A stretch of 19,282 nucleotides of DNA. It comes from G020354785 sp964580815. GTDB lineage: Bacteria > Bacteroidota > Bacteroidia > Bacteroidales > UBA10428. The stretch covers positions 1 through 19,282 of the forward strand of contig CAZOLY010000052.1 of the NCBI GenBank assembly GCA_964580815.1, in the 5' to 3' direction. Under the pieces are notes generated by a model. It did not search any database and was not told the origin of the DNA. It saw only the letters and a program-made list of their open reading frames with translations. Shown here one piece after another: positions 1 to 7,734 of this stretch. The position numbers were made by a program, and so were the translations under genes. The first letter of the stretch is position 1, and the number at the start of each line of letters is the position of its first letter.

Positions 1-498
1 AGTCACGTCAATTGAATAAACGATATCAATAGTTTTTGGTTTTTTGAAAGATATGTCCTCGGAATCGGACAACTTGTCTGCTTCCTTCTGCATTGGCGCA
101 ATATCAAAGGTAAGATTAAATGATATTTTTTTTTCTTTTATGTCTTTATTTAAAACAAAATCTAATTCATATGATTTATTAAAAAAGATATATCCTGTAT
201 CTTCAAATACTGTACTTGAAATAACATTTGCAGGATTTATTATAAGATTTTCCTTTTTAAGTATAACAACAGACTTATTATCAATAATAGGTTGTAAATC
301 TTCATTTACCCATTGGACAGATAACTTAAGTTTAAGTTTGTCATTGATCTGACTTTTTTTCTCAATATTGACTATGCCATAACAACCGCCGGAAGTAGCA
401 ACAATTTGACGGTAATCCTGACCCTGCAGATTTAAGATTAATAAAAATATAAATGGGAGTAAATATATTTGATAGTAAATTTTGCCCGATTTTATCAT
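1..498 (-). CDS. Secreted protein of unknown function, 3' end cut by window edge
   Basis: An open frame of 166 codons starts with ATG at 498 and runs without a stop to base 1, so only the N-terminal part is present. Residues 1-27 look like a signal peptide: a short lysine-containing start (MIKSGKIYYQ), a hydrophobic core rich in Leu, Ile and Phe, and a likely cut near the Gly-Gln before DYRQ. The mature part opens with a Gly-Gly-Cys stretch (about residue 37) and then alternates hydrophobic and charged residues (VNIEKK, LKLKLSVQW), which suggests beta-strands, with a Lys-rich stretch near residue 120. I recognise no family. It lies 133 bp downstream of the beta-barrel gene on the same strand and is probably the third gene of the surface operon, so a role as a periplasmic or cell-surface partner is inferred from position only. 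Confidence 0.7.
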   Translation of the reverse strand, partial: MIKSGKIYYQIYLLPFIFLLILNLQGQDYRQIVATSGGCYGIVNIEKKSQINDKLKLKLSVQWVNEDLQPIIDNKSVVILKKENLIINPANVISSTVFEDTGYIFFNKSYELDFVLNKDIKEKKISFNLTFDIAPMQKEADKLSDSEDISFKKPKTIDIVYSIDVT

Positions 499-631
499 TA
501 TTTATATTTTTTTATTTGTAGTGATAAACTACTGGTTGTTAATATTTTTTATACATATTAAACCAGTTCCCGGTTGCAATCAAAATTATATGATTGATAA
601 ATTCACATTATTCTCTGACAAAAATAGAATA

Positions 632-1966
632 TTATAATTTAAATAATAAAAACAAGTTGAGCCCGAAAGCTTGTGTACTAATTTTACTTGGTTCTGTCCC
701 CGTAGTATTTATAAAATCTTCACGGTATTTTGCTTTTTCATATCTCAGATCATTTAATCCAATATAAATACCCGTATTTAGGCCAAGTGAAATTGATCTG
801 GAAAGCGAAACAGATACCCCGGGTGAAAAAAATGCTGAAATTGTAAATGTGCTCAATTTCCAGTCATCATTTTCTTCAATATCCCTGGTTGTAAATCCAT
901 ATTCTTCCAGATCATACAAGACAACATGGTAATAAGGATAATAACCCTGGTAAGAAGAATGTCCGCTTGCATTAAAATTTGATGATAATAAATAAGATAT
1001 TTGTAATCCGAAATTTAAAAAAGGTACTATCCTTCTTTCTTTTGCTGGCTTTATTACAATGCCAAGAGGAATATCCAGGTAATTCAATGTACAATACTCT
1101 TTCACGTCAGTATCAATAAAATACTTATAATAAATATCTCCATCTTCATCTTCATCCTGCAAAGTATTAGTACCATAATTGTCAAAATCTTTTAGCAAGT
1201 ATTGCGTCCTATAGTTACTATATCCAATACCTGTATTTATTCCAAAATAGTCACTAAAAAAGTATGATAATTTTATTCCGAAACTAAATCCTGTCTCACC
1301 TTTGGCACTCCAGTTTTCATTATTAAAAATCTCTTTGCTGTAAATTTTAGTGTATAAAGGAGCTCCATGGAGACTTAAGTATATATTACTTTTTTTCGGA
1401 CCTTGAAAGACTGGCTTTATCAGTTGTATAGCATGAATTTTAAAATCTGACAATCCTTCCCTGGTTCTTTTCAAATTAAAAACAAAATATAGAGATTCTA
1501 TAGTGTTGTGTATCCTTTTACCTTTATAAAGTCCTATTAACTTAATTTCAACCGGTAGATATAACTGATATTTGTTTTTAGCGTACAATAAGCTATATGG
1601 ATTACTCAGTTGTTCAACATCCCAGTTTAATTTTACTTCCAGTCCGCCTTGATAATAAGACTCTATCTTATTAATATATTCATTTACTGCTATATTTTGT
1701 TCAAATGGCCGTTCCGGCTCCAGATTATTATAAACATTTATATTTGTGCTGCTAAATAAGCCTTTAAAATTATTTACCATAGCAGGATCGATATTTATAC
1801 CATCTTTTGAGAAGCTGGCATATTCTTCATACTTCCCGAGCAAAGTATTAATCTCGGATTTTATATTTTGATTTTCTCCGGGAGTAAATTTTACTTCCTG
1901 TGTATATGTAATTTGACGAAGTAAAAAAACTAATAATACAATAAAACTTATTTTCTTTATAATCAT
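632..1966 (-). CDS. Outer-membrane beta-barrel protein with N-terminal periplasmic domain
   Basis: A 444-residue protein with a clear signal peptide (MIIKKISFIVLLVFLL, cut near TYTQ at about residue 22). Residues 25-190 hold a soluble domain without a recognised fold. From about residue 195 the protein becomes a series of amphipathic strands with turns (YLSLHGAPLYTKIY, GFSFGIKLSYFF, GINTGIGYSNY, FLNFGLQISYLL, ISLGLNTGIYIGL, FGLNLFLLFKL). It ends in an aromatic/hydrophobic strand, FLLFKL, as Bacteroidota outer-membrane barrels of the OMP_b-brl type do. An acidic loop (DEDEDGD) near residue 270 may bind a cation. The start is 24 bp downstream of the T9SS cargo gene, so the two are very likely co-transcribed. 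It could anchor or help export that cargo; this is inference from linkage. The family assignment as a PorT/OmpW-like barrel is approximate. Confidence 0.72.
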   Translation of the reverse strand: MIIKKISFIVLLVFLLRQITYTQEVKFTPGENQNIKSEINTLLGKYEEYASFSKDGINIDPAMVNNFKGLFSSTNINVYNNLEPERPFEQNIAVNEYINKIESYYQGGLEVKLNWDVEQLSNPYSLLYAKNKYQLYLPVEIKLIGLYKGKRIHNTIESLYFVFNLKRTREGLSDFKIHAIQLIKPVFQGPKKSNIYLSLHGAPLYTKIYSKEIFNNENWSAKGETGFSFGIKLSYFFSDYFGINTGIGYSNYRTQYLLKDFDNYGTNTLQDEDEDGDIYYKYFIDTDVKEYCTLNYLDIPLGIVIKPAKERRIVPFLNFGLQISYLLSSNFNASGHSSYQGYYPYYHVVLYDLEEYGFTTRDIEENDDWKLSTFTISAFFSPGVSVSLSRSISLGLNTGIYIGLNDLRYEKAKYREDFINTTGTEPSKISTQAFGLNLFLLFKL

Positions 1967-1990
1967 TTTTATTAAGATTTAAGTTATGTT

Positions 1991-4900
1991 TTATTTATTT
2001 AATATTATTTTTCTTAAATATGTTTCATTGTCAAAGGTTACTTCAATAAGATATATTCCGTTTATAAAATCAATAATATTAATGTCGGTTGATAAATAAG
2101 CAGATTGCTTGTCCGCCTCAATGTATTTTAATATCCTTCCATAATTATCTCTTATAAGTATTTTAACCTGTGCATTTATTTCATTTATTATCACAAGGTT
2201 AAAAATCCCTTCATTCGGATTCGGATATATAATAAGTGAGCTCCCGATATTATTGCTAAATCCTTTGTCCTCACTTGATTTTGTGTTTAATTGAAAGGGA
2301 TTGGACATTGTCCTGCAGGTATTTTCAAGTATAGCCTCAACATAATAGCTGGCTGACAGATCTGGATCATCTACATAATAAAACTGCCTGGTCTGGTTTT
2401 CAATCAGTAAATCGTCCTTATACCACTGGTAAGAAAACATCCCCGAATCAGAACAGATTAATAAATGCTGGCCCTTTAGCATAATTTCCGGCTTCTCAGG
2501 AATTGGCAATATATTTATTATATAATCTTCAGTTAATGTACATCCTGTCTCAGAATCAGTTACAGTCAGGCTAACTTTACTTCCCTCTCCCTGGCTTCCC
2601 CAGTTAACCGTTAATTCATTACTGCCTCCTCCGGATATAATATCGCCACCTGCAATATTCCAGTTATATTTATAATCCGCATTGTTTTCAACAATATAAT
2701 GTTCACCTGACTGGTATGCGCACAGCTCATCTTCCCCGCTGATTTCAAACACCGGCAAAGCATTTACTGTTATTGTTACGGATTTGCTTGCCGTGTTTTC
2801 ACCGTCATCTACAACAACAGTATAGCTGGTTGATATTTCAGGCAAAACAACAGGATTACTTATCGTAGAAGAAAATCCCGAAGGATCAGATGTCCATGAA
2901 TACTCGTATGTACCTGTTCCCCCTTCGGGTACGGCATTCAATTCAAGCGATTCATCTTCACAAATTGAATATCTGCCAGCGGTGATATTTACACTCAACA
3001 AAGGTAAAATCCGCAGCGTATCTGACAGTCCGGTATCCATATCCATTACTGTTACCCGAAAAATTACTGTATCTGAAAAATCAGGCAAATTATCTGAAGA
3101 TTTCCAGACTATGCTTCCCGAATATTCCGAACTGTCTATGCCAACCGTATCTCCTGTTATGGCAGCTCTGATAAAAGCATATGTTGAACTCTCGTAGTAT
3201 TCGGCAAAAATGCTCAATGTGTCATACTCTGAATCATATAAACTATATTTTATTGTAATATCTCTATTATGAACTTCATACTTATTATCCAGGACAACTG
3301 ATGGTACGGAATTGTTATCCAAATGAAAATTATTTGTCTCACTTGATATCCCAATAGTCCCATCATCAGGAACTATACGAAATCTTACGGTCAGAAGATC
3401 TGCTCCCGGCAAATCTGTATCTGAATGCCATACCAGGCTTCCGGTATAATGAAGACTGTCTATCCCCCCTGTATTCCCCGTTATCGATGCATCATGCCAT
3501 GTCTCTCCTCCATCAGTTGAATACTCAGGAGTAAGACTTATTATATCTTTTTCATCATCTGAAATTGTATATTCAAATAATATATCCCCGGTTTGCTCTC
3601 CCGTTAGTTGTGTATTTATTGTCAATGTCGAAACACCAATGTTATCCAAAATAAATTCCGTTGTATCTGATGTACCCATATCCAAATCTCTGGGAGTAAT
3701 TCTAAACTTAATATATGCAGCAGTCGTCGGTAAGTCTGCCATAGTATTCCAGGTTATACTTCCTTCTATTGATGTAATTCCCGTTGTATCCCCCGTTATA
3801 CTTGCTTTAACCCAGCCCGAAGTAAAATCATCATAATATTCACATAAAATTGACAAAGTATCATTTTCACTATCTGACAGGTTGTAATCGAGTGTTACAT
3901 CTCCTTCCTGTTCTCCGGCCGGATCGCTAACCTTTACAGAGGGGGGCTCATTATTATCAAGATGGAATATTACCGTATCAGGTAATCCTATTTCAGTATC
4001 TTTTGGTGTTATGCGGAACATCAGATTTTCTATATCCATAGCTGGCAGGTCTACTGTCGAATGCCATGTAACCAGGCCATCATAATTTCCCGGTGCAAGT
4101 TGTGATGTATCACCGGTAACACTTGCCACTTTCCATTCAGAGGCTGATGGGGCTTTATACTCACATAAAAGACTTACTTCAGTACTATTGGAATTAATTA
4201 TTGAATAGTTTATATTTATATCGCCCGATTGTTCACCTTGTTTAATTGAAACACTAACCAAAAATCCTTCCTGCGGAAAATATAAAGCACCAATGTCTGC
4301 CCTTGTCCCATCAGGATCTGAAGGGCTATTAGGATCACCCTGATCAATAGCTGGTGAACCAGTTAGTAGATGATAGTTATCATTTGTGGTGTCTACAAAG
4401 AGAGGGGCTCCCTCAAGATTGTTTGCACACTCCGAGATGAGTGCTTCCATTATCATTAAGGTAGTAAACTCACTTTGACCCTCGTTGTAATATAATCCAG
4501 TACTGTTATCATGAAATAGATTATAATAAACTTGTGGATCACTTGTAGTATCACCTTCGAAAATAGCATAACCAGAGTTATTAGATAAAATATTATTTTT
4601 AATTACAGGATCAGAATTGTTATAACAAAAGATTCCACCCCTTATCTGTCCATTATTGCTAACTATTGTGTTGTTTTCGATTGTTAAAGAAGAATTACAT
4701 CTAATCGCTCCACCACCATAAATCGAGGTACTTCTTTCAGCTATATTCCTTATAATTAAGTTATGACTCAGTATTGCTGAGGATGATCCACTAAAATCAA
4801 GTCCCCCTGGCCCATACTTAGAACCATTACTATTGATAGTATTGTGGATAATTACTGGAGATGAGCCTTCGCTTACTATTCCTCCTCCTCCAATATGCCA

Positions 4901-5557
4901 CAATCCTTCAGCATAATTTCCACGAATTATGTTACCTTCTATAATATTTTCCAAAATCACGGGAGAAGAAGAAGAAACATGTATCCCACCTCCTAAACCA
5001 TTCCAACCAACTTCATCGTTATCCTCATTATAACTTATTATGTTATTCCTTATTAAGGCATTGGAAGTAGAACCGCAATAAATACCAGCACCTTCAGAGC
5101 CATAATTATGTGTTATGATATTATTCTCAATTAAAAGACTTGATTGACTGCAATATATACCACCCCCTGAAAAACTGTTACCTCCAGTGATAGTAAAACC
5201 TGCTAATGTAGTATTACTTTCCACTCCTACACATGAAATTACAGTATTAGTGCTATCTGCATCAATAATAGTAACCTCTTGGCCTTCACCAAAAAGTGAA
5301 ATACCATCTTTCATATTTATAGGGAAAATCTCATACCAGCCATGTGAATCCGATTGGGTATTATAAATCCCTCCTGCAACATAAACATTATGATTTGTTC
5401 CTGATATTTGTGCCAAAGCATACGAAATTGTTACCCATGGATTCTCTTGCGAACCATTACCAGGTGGATTGGAAGTATTCCGATCTACATAATAATCCGA
5501 TGCATTTGCCTTGATCATTAAATTCAATATTATTATAGTAGTTAAAATATTTCTCAT
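1991..5557 (-). CDS. T9SS type A cargo protein: beta-helix, four-repeat and PKD/Ig surface protein
   Basis: A large secreted protein of 1188 residues. Residues 1-19 form a signal peptide ending ANA. Residues about 20-430 are a right-handed parallel beta-helix: the opening SDYYVDRNTSN...GSQENPWVTI is the usual entry of this fold, many Asn-rich turns follow (IENNIITHN, IRNNIISYN, IENNTIVSNN), and the exit GSPAIDQGDPN...DIGALYF is typical. Residues about 432-852 hold four copies of a ~105-residue repeat. Residues about 854-1090 look like PKD or Ig-like modules. Residues about 1106-1188 are a type A T9SS sorting domain (YPNPNEGIFNL, then NGIYLIEV, ending in a basic tail, LRKIILNK). The family role is surface display or release through T9SS; beta-helices often bind or cleave polysaccharide, but I see no catalytic residues that would settle this. 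It is the first gene of the minus-strand operon. Confidence 0.85.
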   Translation of the reverse strand: MRNILTTIIILNLMIKANASDYYVDRNTSNPPGNGSQENPWVTISYALAQISGTNHNVYVAGGIYNTQSDSHGWYEIFPINMKDGISLFGEGQEVTIIDADSTNTVISCVGVESNTTLAGFTITGGNSFSGGGIYCSQSSLLIENNIITHNYGSEGAGIYCGSTSNALIRNNIISYNEDNDEVGWNGLGGGIHVSSSSPVILENIIEGNIIRGNYAEGLWHIGGGGIVSEGSSPVIIHNTINSNGSKYGPGGLDFSGSSSAILSHNLIIRNIAERSTSIYGGGAIRCNSSLTIENNTIVSNNGQIRGGIFCYNNSDPVIKNNILSNNSGYAIFEGDTTSDPQVYYNLFHDNSTGLYYNEGQSEFTTLMIMEALISECANNLEGAPLFVDTTNDNYHLLTGSPAIDQGDPNSPSDPDGTRADIGALYFPQEGFLVSVSIKQGEQSGDININYSIINSNSTEVSLLCEYKAPSASEWKVASVTGDTSQLAPGNYDGLVTWHSTVDLPAMDIENLMFRITPKDTEIGLPDTVIFHLDNNEPPSVKVSDPAGEQEGDVTLDYNLSDSENDTLSILCEYYDDFTSGWVKASITGDTTGITSIEGSITWNTMADLPTTAAYIKFRITPRDLDMGTSDTTEFILDNIGVSTLTINTQLTGEQTGDILFEYTISDDEKDIISLTPEYSTDGGETWHDASITGNTGGIDSLHYTGSLVWHSDTDLPGADLLTVRFRIVPDDGTIGISSETNNFHLDNNSVPSVVLDNKYEVHNRDITIKYSLYDSEYDTLSIFAEYYESSTYAFIRAAITGDTVGIDSSEYSGSIVWKSSDNLPDFSDTVIFRVTVMDMDTGLSDTLRILPLLSVNITAGRYSICEDESLELNAVPEGGTGTYEYSWTSDPSGFSSTISNPVVLPEISTSYTVVVDDGENTASKSVTITVNALPVFEISGEDELCAYQSGEHYIVENNADYKYNWNIAGGDIISGGGSNELTVNWGSQGEGSKVSLTVTDSETGCTLTEDYIINILPIPEKPEIMLKGQHLLICSDSGMFSYQWYKDDLLIENQTRQFYYVDDPDLSASYYVEAILENTCRTMSNPFQLNTKSSEDKGFSNNIGSSLIIYPNPNEGIFNLVIINEINAQVKILIRDNYGRILKYIEADKQSAYLSTDINIIDFINGIYLIEVTFDNETYLRKIILNK
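3002..4264 (-). repeat. Four tandem ~105-residue protein repeats within the T9SS cargo gene
   Basis: The cargo protein carries four consecutive divergent copies at about residues 432-537, 538-640, 641-748 and 749-852. Shared landmarks in order are a G-D-I/V start (missing its Gly in copy 4), a Tyr or Leu strand, S-E-x-D-T-L-S-I or a variant, an E-Y pair, A-S-I-T-G-D-T, G-S-I-x-W, D-L-P, F-R-I-T-P and L-D-N at the end. Similar Ser/Thr-rich fibronectin-like repeats are common in large extracellular bacterial proteins. Copy identity is modest, so this is an old protein-level duplication and not a recent DNA repeat. Confidence 0.75.
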
Positions 5558-5666
5558 TCTATTTAATGTTTAATTTTAATTTAATAATATGATTATAAAG
5601 TAAATATAATATTTATTTACAGTTTAAGAATTGGTGTTGGCAATAAAATAAGCACCATTTAAAATT

Positions 5667-5701
5667 CAAATTATAGCTCTAATCTGCCCATAAAGCACAA
5701 A
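5667..5701 (-). promoter_or_regulatory. Possible promoter for the T9SS cargo operon
   Basis: Read on the minus strand, TTTG at 5701-5698 is followed after 22 bases by TATAATTTG at 5675-5667. This resembles the Bacteroidota pattern of a -33 TTTG and a -7 TAnnTTTG element, but with one extra base in the -7 box and a slightly long spacer. It lies about 110 bp upstream of the cargo start codon. AT-rich DNA produces such matches by chance, so the call is weak. Confidence 0.3.
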
Positions 5702-5969
5702 TTTCCTTAATTTTGAATGTAAATTAATGTACTTAGAAATTGATAAATTATACCGGTAAGTATATGATTATAAACAATATTGTATTAATTATTTTTTCAC
5801 TTGCATACCGTTCTGCTTTTATGACTTCCATGCATTATAAAATTGTCTTCCTAAAGACCCCTTTTGTCCAGTAGTAATTTTTTTACGAAAGTCCACTTTT
5901 AATACAACATTAATTGCCCTTCAGAAAATCACTATTTCCCGATACTTTAATCAGTAACAAATTTTCATT
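5702..5969. other. AT-rich intergenic stretch between divergent genes, no gene seen
   Basis: This is the central part of a 547-bp gap between the divergently transcribed cargo operon and hsp20. No convincing coding frame is present: the short minus-strand frame that starts near 6101 only crosses the hsp20 control region and has no plausible start signal or homology. The one structured element is a degenerate pair, AAAGACCCCTTTT (5853-5865) and AAAGTCCACTTTT (5888-5900), matching at 11 of 13 bases. Confidence 0.5.
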
Positions 5970-6045
5970 AACTGCCATTATGTCATAAATAAATATAATT
6001 GAACTGCCATAAAGGCAGTTATAAGTTAGTGGCATATTTTTTGAA
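5970..6045 (+). promoter_or_regulatory. Control region of hsp20: two dyad boxes and a sigma-54-like promoter
   Basis: Two copies of AACTGCCAT start 32 bp apart, at 5970 and 6002. Each opens a dyad: TGCCAT-T-ATGTCA (5973-5985, one mismatch) and AACTGCC-ATAAA-GGCAGTT (6002-6020, perfect 7-bp arms). Ten bases further on, TGGCAT (6030-6035) is followed by TTGA (6041-6044), giving GG-N10-GA, one base from the sigma-54 -24/-12 pattern GG-N10-GC. A start about 12 bases downstream would leave a leader of roughly 50 nt before the hsp20 ATG. The dyads sit where an activator or repressor would bind. They do not match the CIRCE/HrcA operator. The regulator and the sigma factor are inference. Confidence 0.45.
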
Positions 6046-6088
6046 AATAATCCGTTGAAACGACAAAAAAATAATATAAAACTAAAAT

Positions 6089-6096
6089 AAAGGAGG
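6089..6096 (+). promoter_or_regulatory. Strong Shine-Dalgarno site of hsp20
   Basis: AAAGGAGG ends 8 nt before the ATG at 6105. Other genes in this window mostly lack a clear Shine-Dalgarno sequence, as is usual in Bacteroidota, so this near-perfect site stands out. It fixes the hsp20 start and suggests high translation. Confidence 0.75.
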
Positions 6097-6104
6097 ACCA
6101 AAAA

Positions 6105-6536
6105 ATGTTACCATTAATCAGAAGGACAACAGAAAACTGGCCGAGCCTGGCTGATGAAATATTCTCAGGCGATCTTTTCCCAAGATTTTTTGGCTGGGAT
6201 GGCGGCCGCAGTGTACCGTCAGTTAACATAACTGAAAATAAAAGCAATTATAAAATTGATGTAGCTGCACCCGGACTTGACAAGAATGATTTTAAAGTTA
6301 ACCTTGACGGAAATTTACTTACCGTCTCTTCAGAAAAAGAAGTAAAAAATGAAACCAAAGAAGAAGATTACTTAAGGAGAGAATTCAGCTACAGCTCATT
6401 CTCACGTTGCTTTAATTTGCCCGAAACTGCTGATGCCAATAATATCAAGGCTTCACATAAAGACGGAATTTTAAGCCTTGTTATCCCTAAAAAGAAAGAG
6501 TCAGCAAAAACTGTAAAAGAAATTAAGGTTTCATAA
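6105..6536 (+). CDS. hsp20: Small heat-shock protein, Hsp20/alpha-crystallin family
   Basis: A 143-residue protein, a normal length for the family. The N-terminal arm (residues 1-37) carries WPSLADEIF and a Phe-rich stretch (LFPRFFGW), as in many class A bacterial small heat-shock proteins. The alpha-crystallin domain spans about residues 38-130: VNITENKSNYKIDVAAPGL at its start, PGLDKNDFKVNLDGNLLTV in the middle, and the family signature A-S-H-K-D-G-I-L (116-123), followed by SLVIPK. The short tail is KTVKEIKVS. The protein is an ATP-independent holdase that binds unfolding proteins in the cytoplasm. It is a single-gene unit with its own control region upstream and a strong terminator downstream. 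Assignment is secure; heat induction is expected for the family and not shown here. Confidence 0.95.
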   Translation: MLPLIRRTTENWPSLADEIFSGDLFPRFFGWDGGRSVPSVNITENKSNYKIDVAAPGLDKNDFKVNLDGNLLTVSSEKEVKNETKEEDYLRREFSYSSFSRCFNLPETADANNIKASHKDGILSLVIPKKKESAKTVKEIKVS

Positions 6537-6550
6537 TTTTCAGGCAAAAA

Positions 6551-6581
6551 GCCGCTGCTTATAAAAGCAGTGGCTTTTTTT
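6551..6581. terminator. Strong bidirectional intrinsic terminator between hsp20 and the VOC gene
   Basis: A 10-bp stem (GCCGCTGCTT, 6551-6560, with AAGCAGTGGC, 6565-6574, one G-T wobble) closes a 4-nt loop. It is followed by seven T on the plus strand and preceded by five A, which read as T on the minus strand. It therefore can stop hsp20 transcription and the converging four-gene operon whose last stop codon is at 6605. Confidence 0.9.
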
Positions 6582-6604
6582 GTGCCCTGCAGCAAAATCA
6601 AATT

Positions 6605-7669
6605 CTAAATATTTTTTACCCTGTTAAAGGAAATCGCCTTTAATAACCACCGCGGCAGGGACTTCTCGGGTTTCCTGTTTCTTAGATTCAGGTATAATCC
6701 CAGCTTTTTTAAAATCGGTATTTTATGTGTTTCAACGAACTCAATCAACGTTCCATCAGGATCCTCGGTATAGGAAAAAGCACCTGACGCTTCGCCCATA
6801 TCAAAAGTGTCTCCGGCATCAACAGTCAATTGATATCCTTTTTCCTTGCATTCCTCACGTAGCAGGCTCATTCCCCTTATATCAAAGCATATATGTATAA
6901 ACCCCAGATCGCCCCAGAAGCGGTCATGGTATATCCTCTTCGGCTCCCGGTCAAGAACCTGGACCAGCTCCATCTGGCTTGAACCGAAAATCGGACTGAA
7001 AGCACCGAGCCTGGGCTTGCTGTGCCTCAGCAACATCCTTCTTATCTTCCTGTCCCCTCCCGGCAGTACCGCAAAATCTACAAACACACCAGTTTCATCA
7101 TAAACCACATCATCATATCCAAGGAGACTGCCGTAAAATTTCTTTGAGTTTTCAATATTCGATACCCCGATAATGGCTCCGTATGAAGCACCGGTCAGTT
7201 TTCTCTCATTTTTAAACCATGAACCGCTCGGCACTATCTGAAAAAGATTGCCATAAGGATCTCTTATAAAAAAATGCATGTGACCTTTTGCATCAGTATG
7301 AATACCGGTCATAAAATTTATGTCCTTTGTTTTGAAAAAATCATATGTTGCCTTGACATCCTTACTTTTTATCTTGGCAGCATAAATGCCAAGATCCCCT
7401 ATTTGTATCTTGAATTTTGCCTCCTGTGGTATCCTTTCAGTATATTGCCATATTTCAAAGCCTCCCCCGCCCTGAAGGTTCAATGCTAGTGCCGCATGCC
7501 TCTTCTGGGGCTGGCCGCCCGTATATTGACTCATATGCTCGGCAGTAGCCGATTCTTCAAAAACCCGTATATCAACCCCGAAATGTTCCTTGTACCATTT
7601 CCATGCCTGATGAACATTCGGTACACCAATCCCGATCTGCTGAATACCGCTTATAATTTTCTCATTCAT
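6605..7669 (-). CDS. VOC (glyoxalase/dioxygenase) superfamily protein with two VOC domains
   Basis: A 354-residue protein with two VOC modules, at about residues 7-147 (GIQQIGIGVPNVHQAWKWY to DPYGNLFQIVPS) and 161-314 (YGAIIGVSNIENSKKFYGSL to EDPDGTLIEFVET). A basic tail of about 40 residues (KKLGLYLNLRNRKPEK) follows. VOC enzymes use a metal held by His/Glu residues; the second domain keeps candidates (E234, H259, E310), whereas matching positions in the first are mostly Tyr or Gln. This suggests one catalytic and one structural half. Substrate is unknown; lyase, isomerase and ring-cleaving dioxygenase activities are all possible. It is the last gene of the minus-strand operon, 65 bp after the SDR gene, and ends before the shared terminator. 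Confidence 0.82.
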   Translation of the reverse strand: MNEKIISGIQQIGIGVPNVHQAWKWYKEHFGVDIRVFEESATAEHMSQYTGGQPQKRHAALALNLQGGGGFEIWQYTERIPQEAKFKIQIGDLGIYAAKIKSKDVKATYDFFKTKDINFMTGIHTDAKGHMHFFIRDPYGNLFQIVPSGSWFKNERKLTGASYGAIIGVSNIENSKKFYGSLLGYDDVVYDETGVFVDFAVLPGGDRKIRRMLLRHSKPRLGAFSPIFGSSQMELVQVLDREPKRIYHDRFWGDLGFIHICFDIRGMSLLREECKEKGYQLTVDAGDTFDMGEASGAFSYTEDPDGTLIEFVETHKIPILKKLGLYLNLRNRKPEKSLPRWLLKAISFNRVKNI

Positions 7670-7690
7670 AGGGATCTACTAATCTCAAAT

Positions 7691-7731
7691 ATTGAATAAT
7701 TTCTTACTAAATATACTAATATTTATTCAAT
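7691..7731. repeat. 9-bp perfect inverted repeat between the SDR and VOC genes
   Basis: ATTGAATAA at 7691-7699 is repeated in inverted form as TTATTCAAT at 7723-7731, separated by 23 bases. It sits directly after the SDR stop codon and fills most of the 65-bp gap before the VOC start. It may be an AT-rich hairpin that tunes expression within the operon, or a binding site. The stem is weak and could be chance. Confidence 0.35.
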
Positions 7732-7734
7732 TTT

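Noticed and set aside
44..352. A 102-codon plus-strand open frame at the left end
   Set aside because: It overlaps, in antisense, the minus-strand frame that has a signal peptide and runs off the edge; its protein is low-complexity Ser/Leu.
5970..6020. CIRCE/HrcA operator ahead of hsp20
   Set aside because: The boxes do not match TTAGCACTC-N9-GAGTGCTAA in sequence or spacing.
5910..6101. A short minus-strand frame across the hsp20 control region
   Set aside because: Its protein is hydrophobic noise from AT-rich DNA, and the region is better explained by regulatory dyads.
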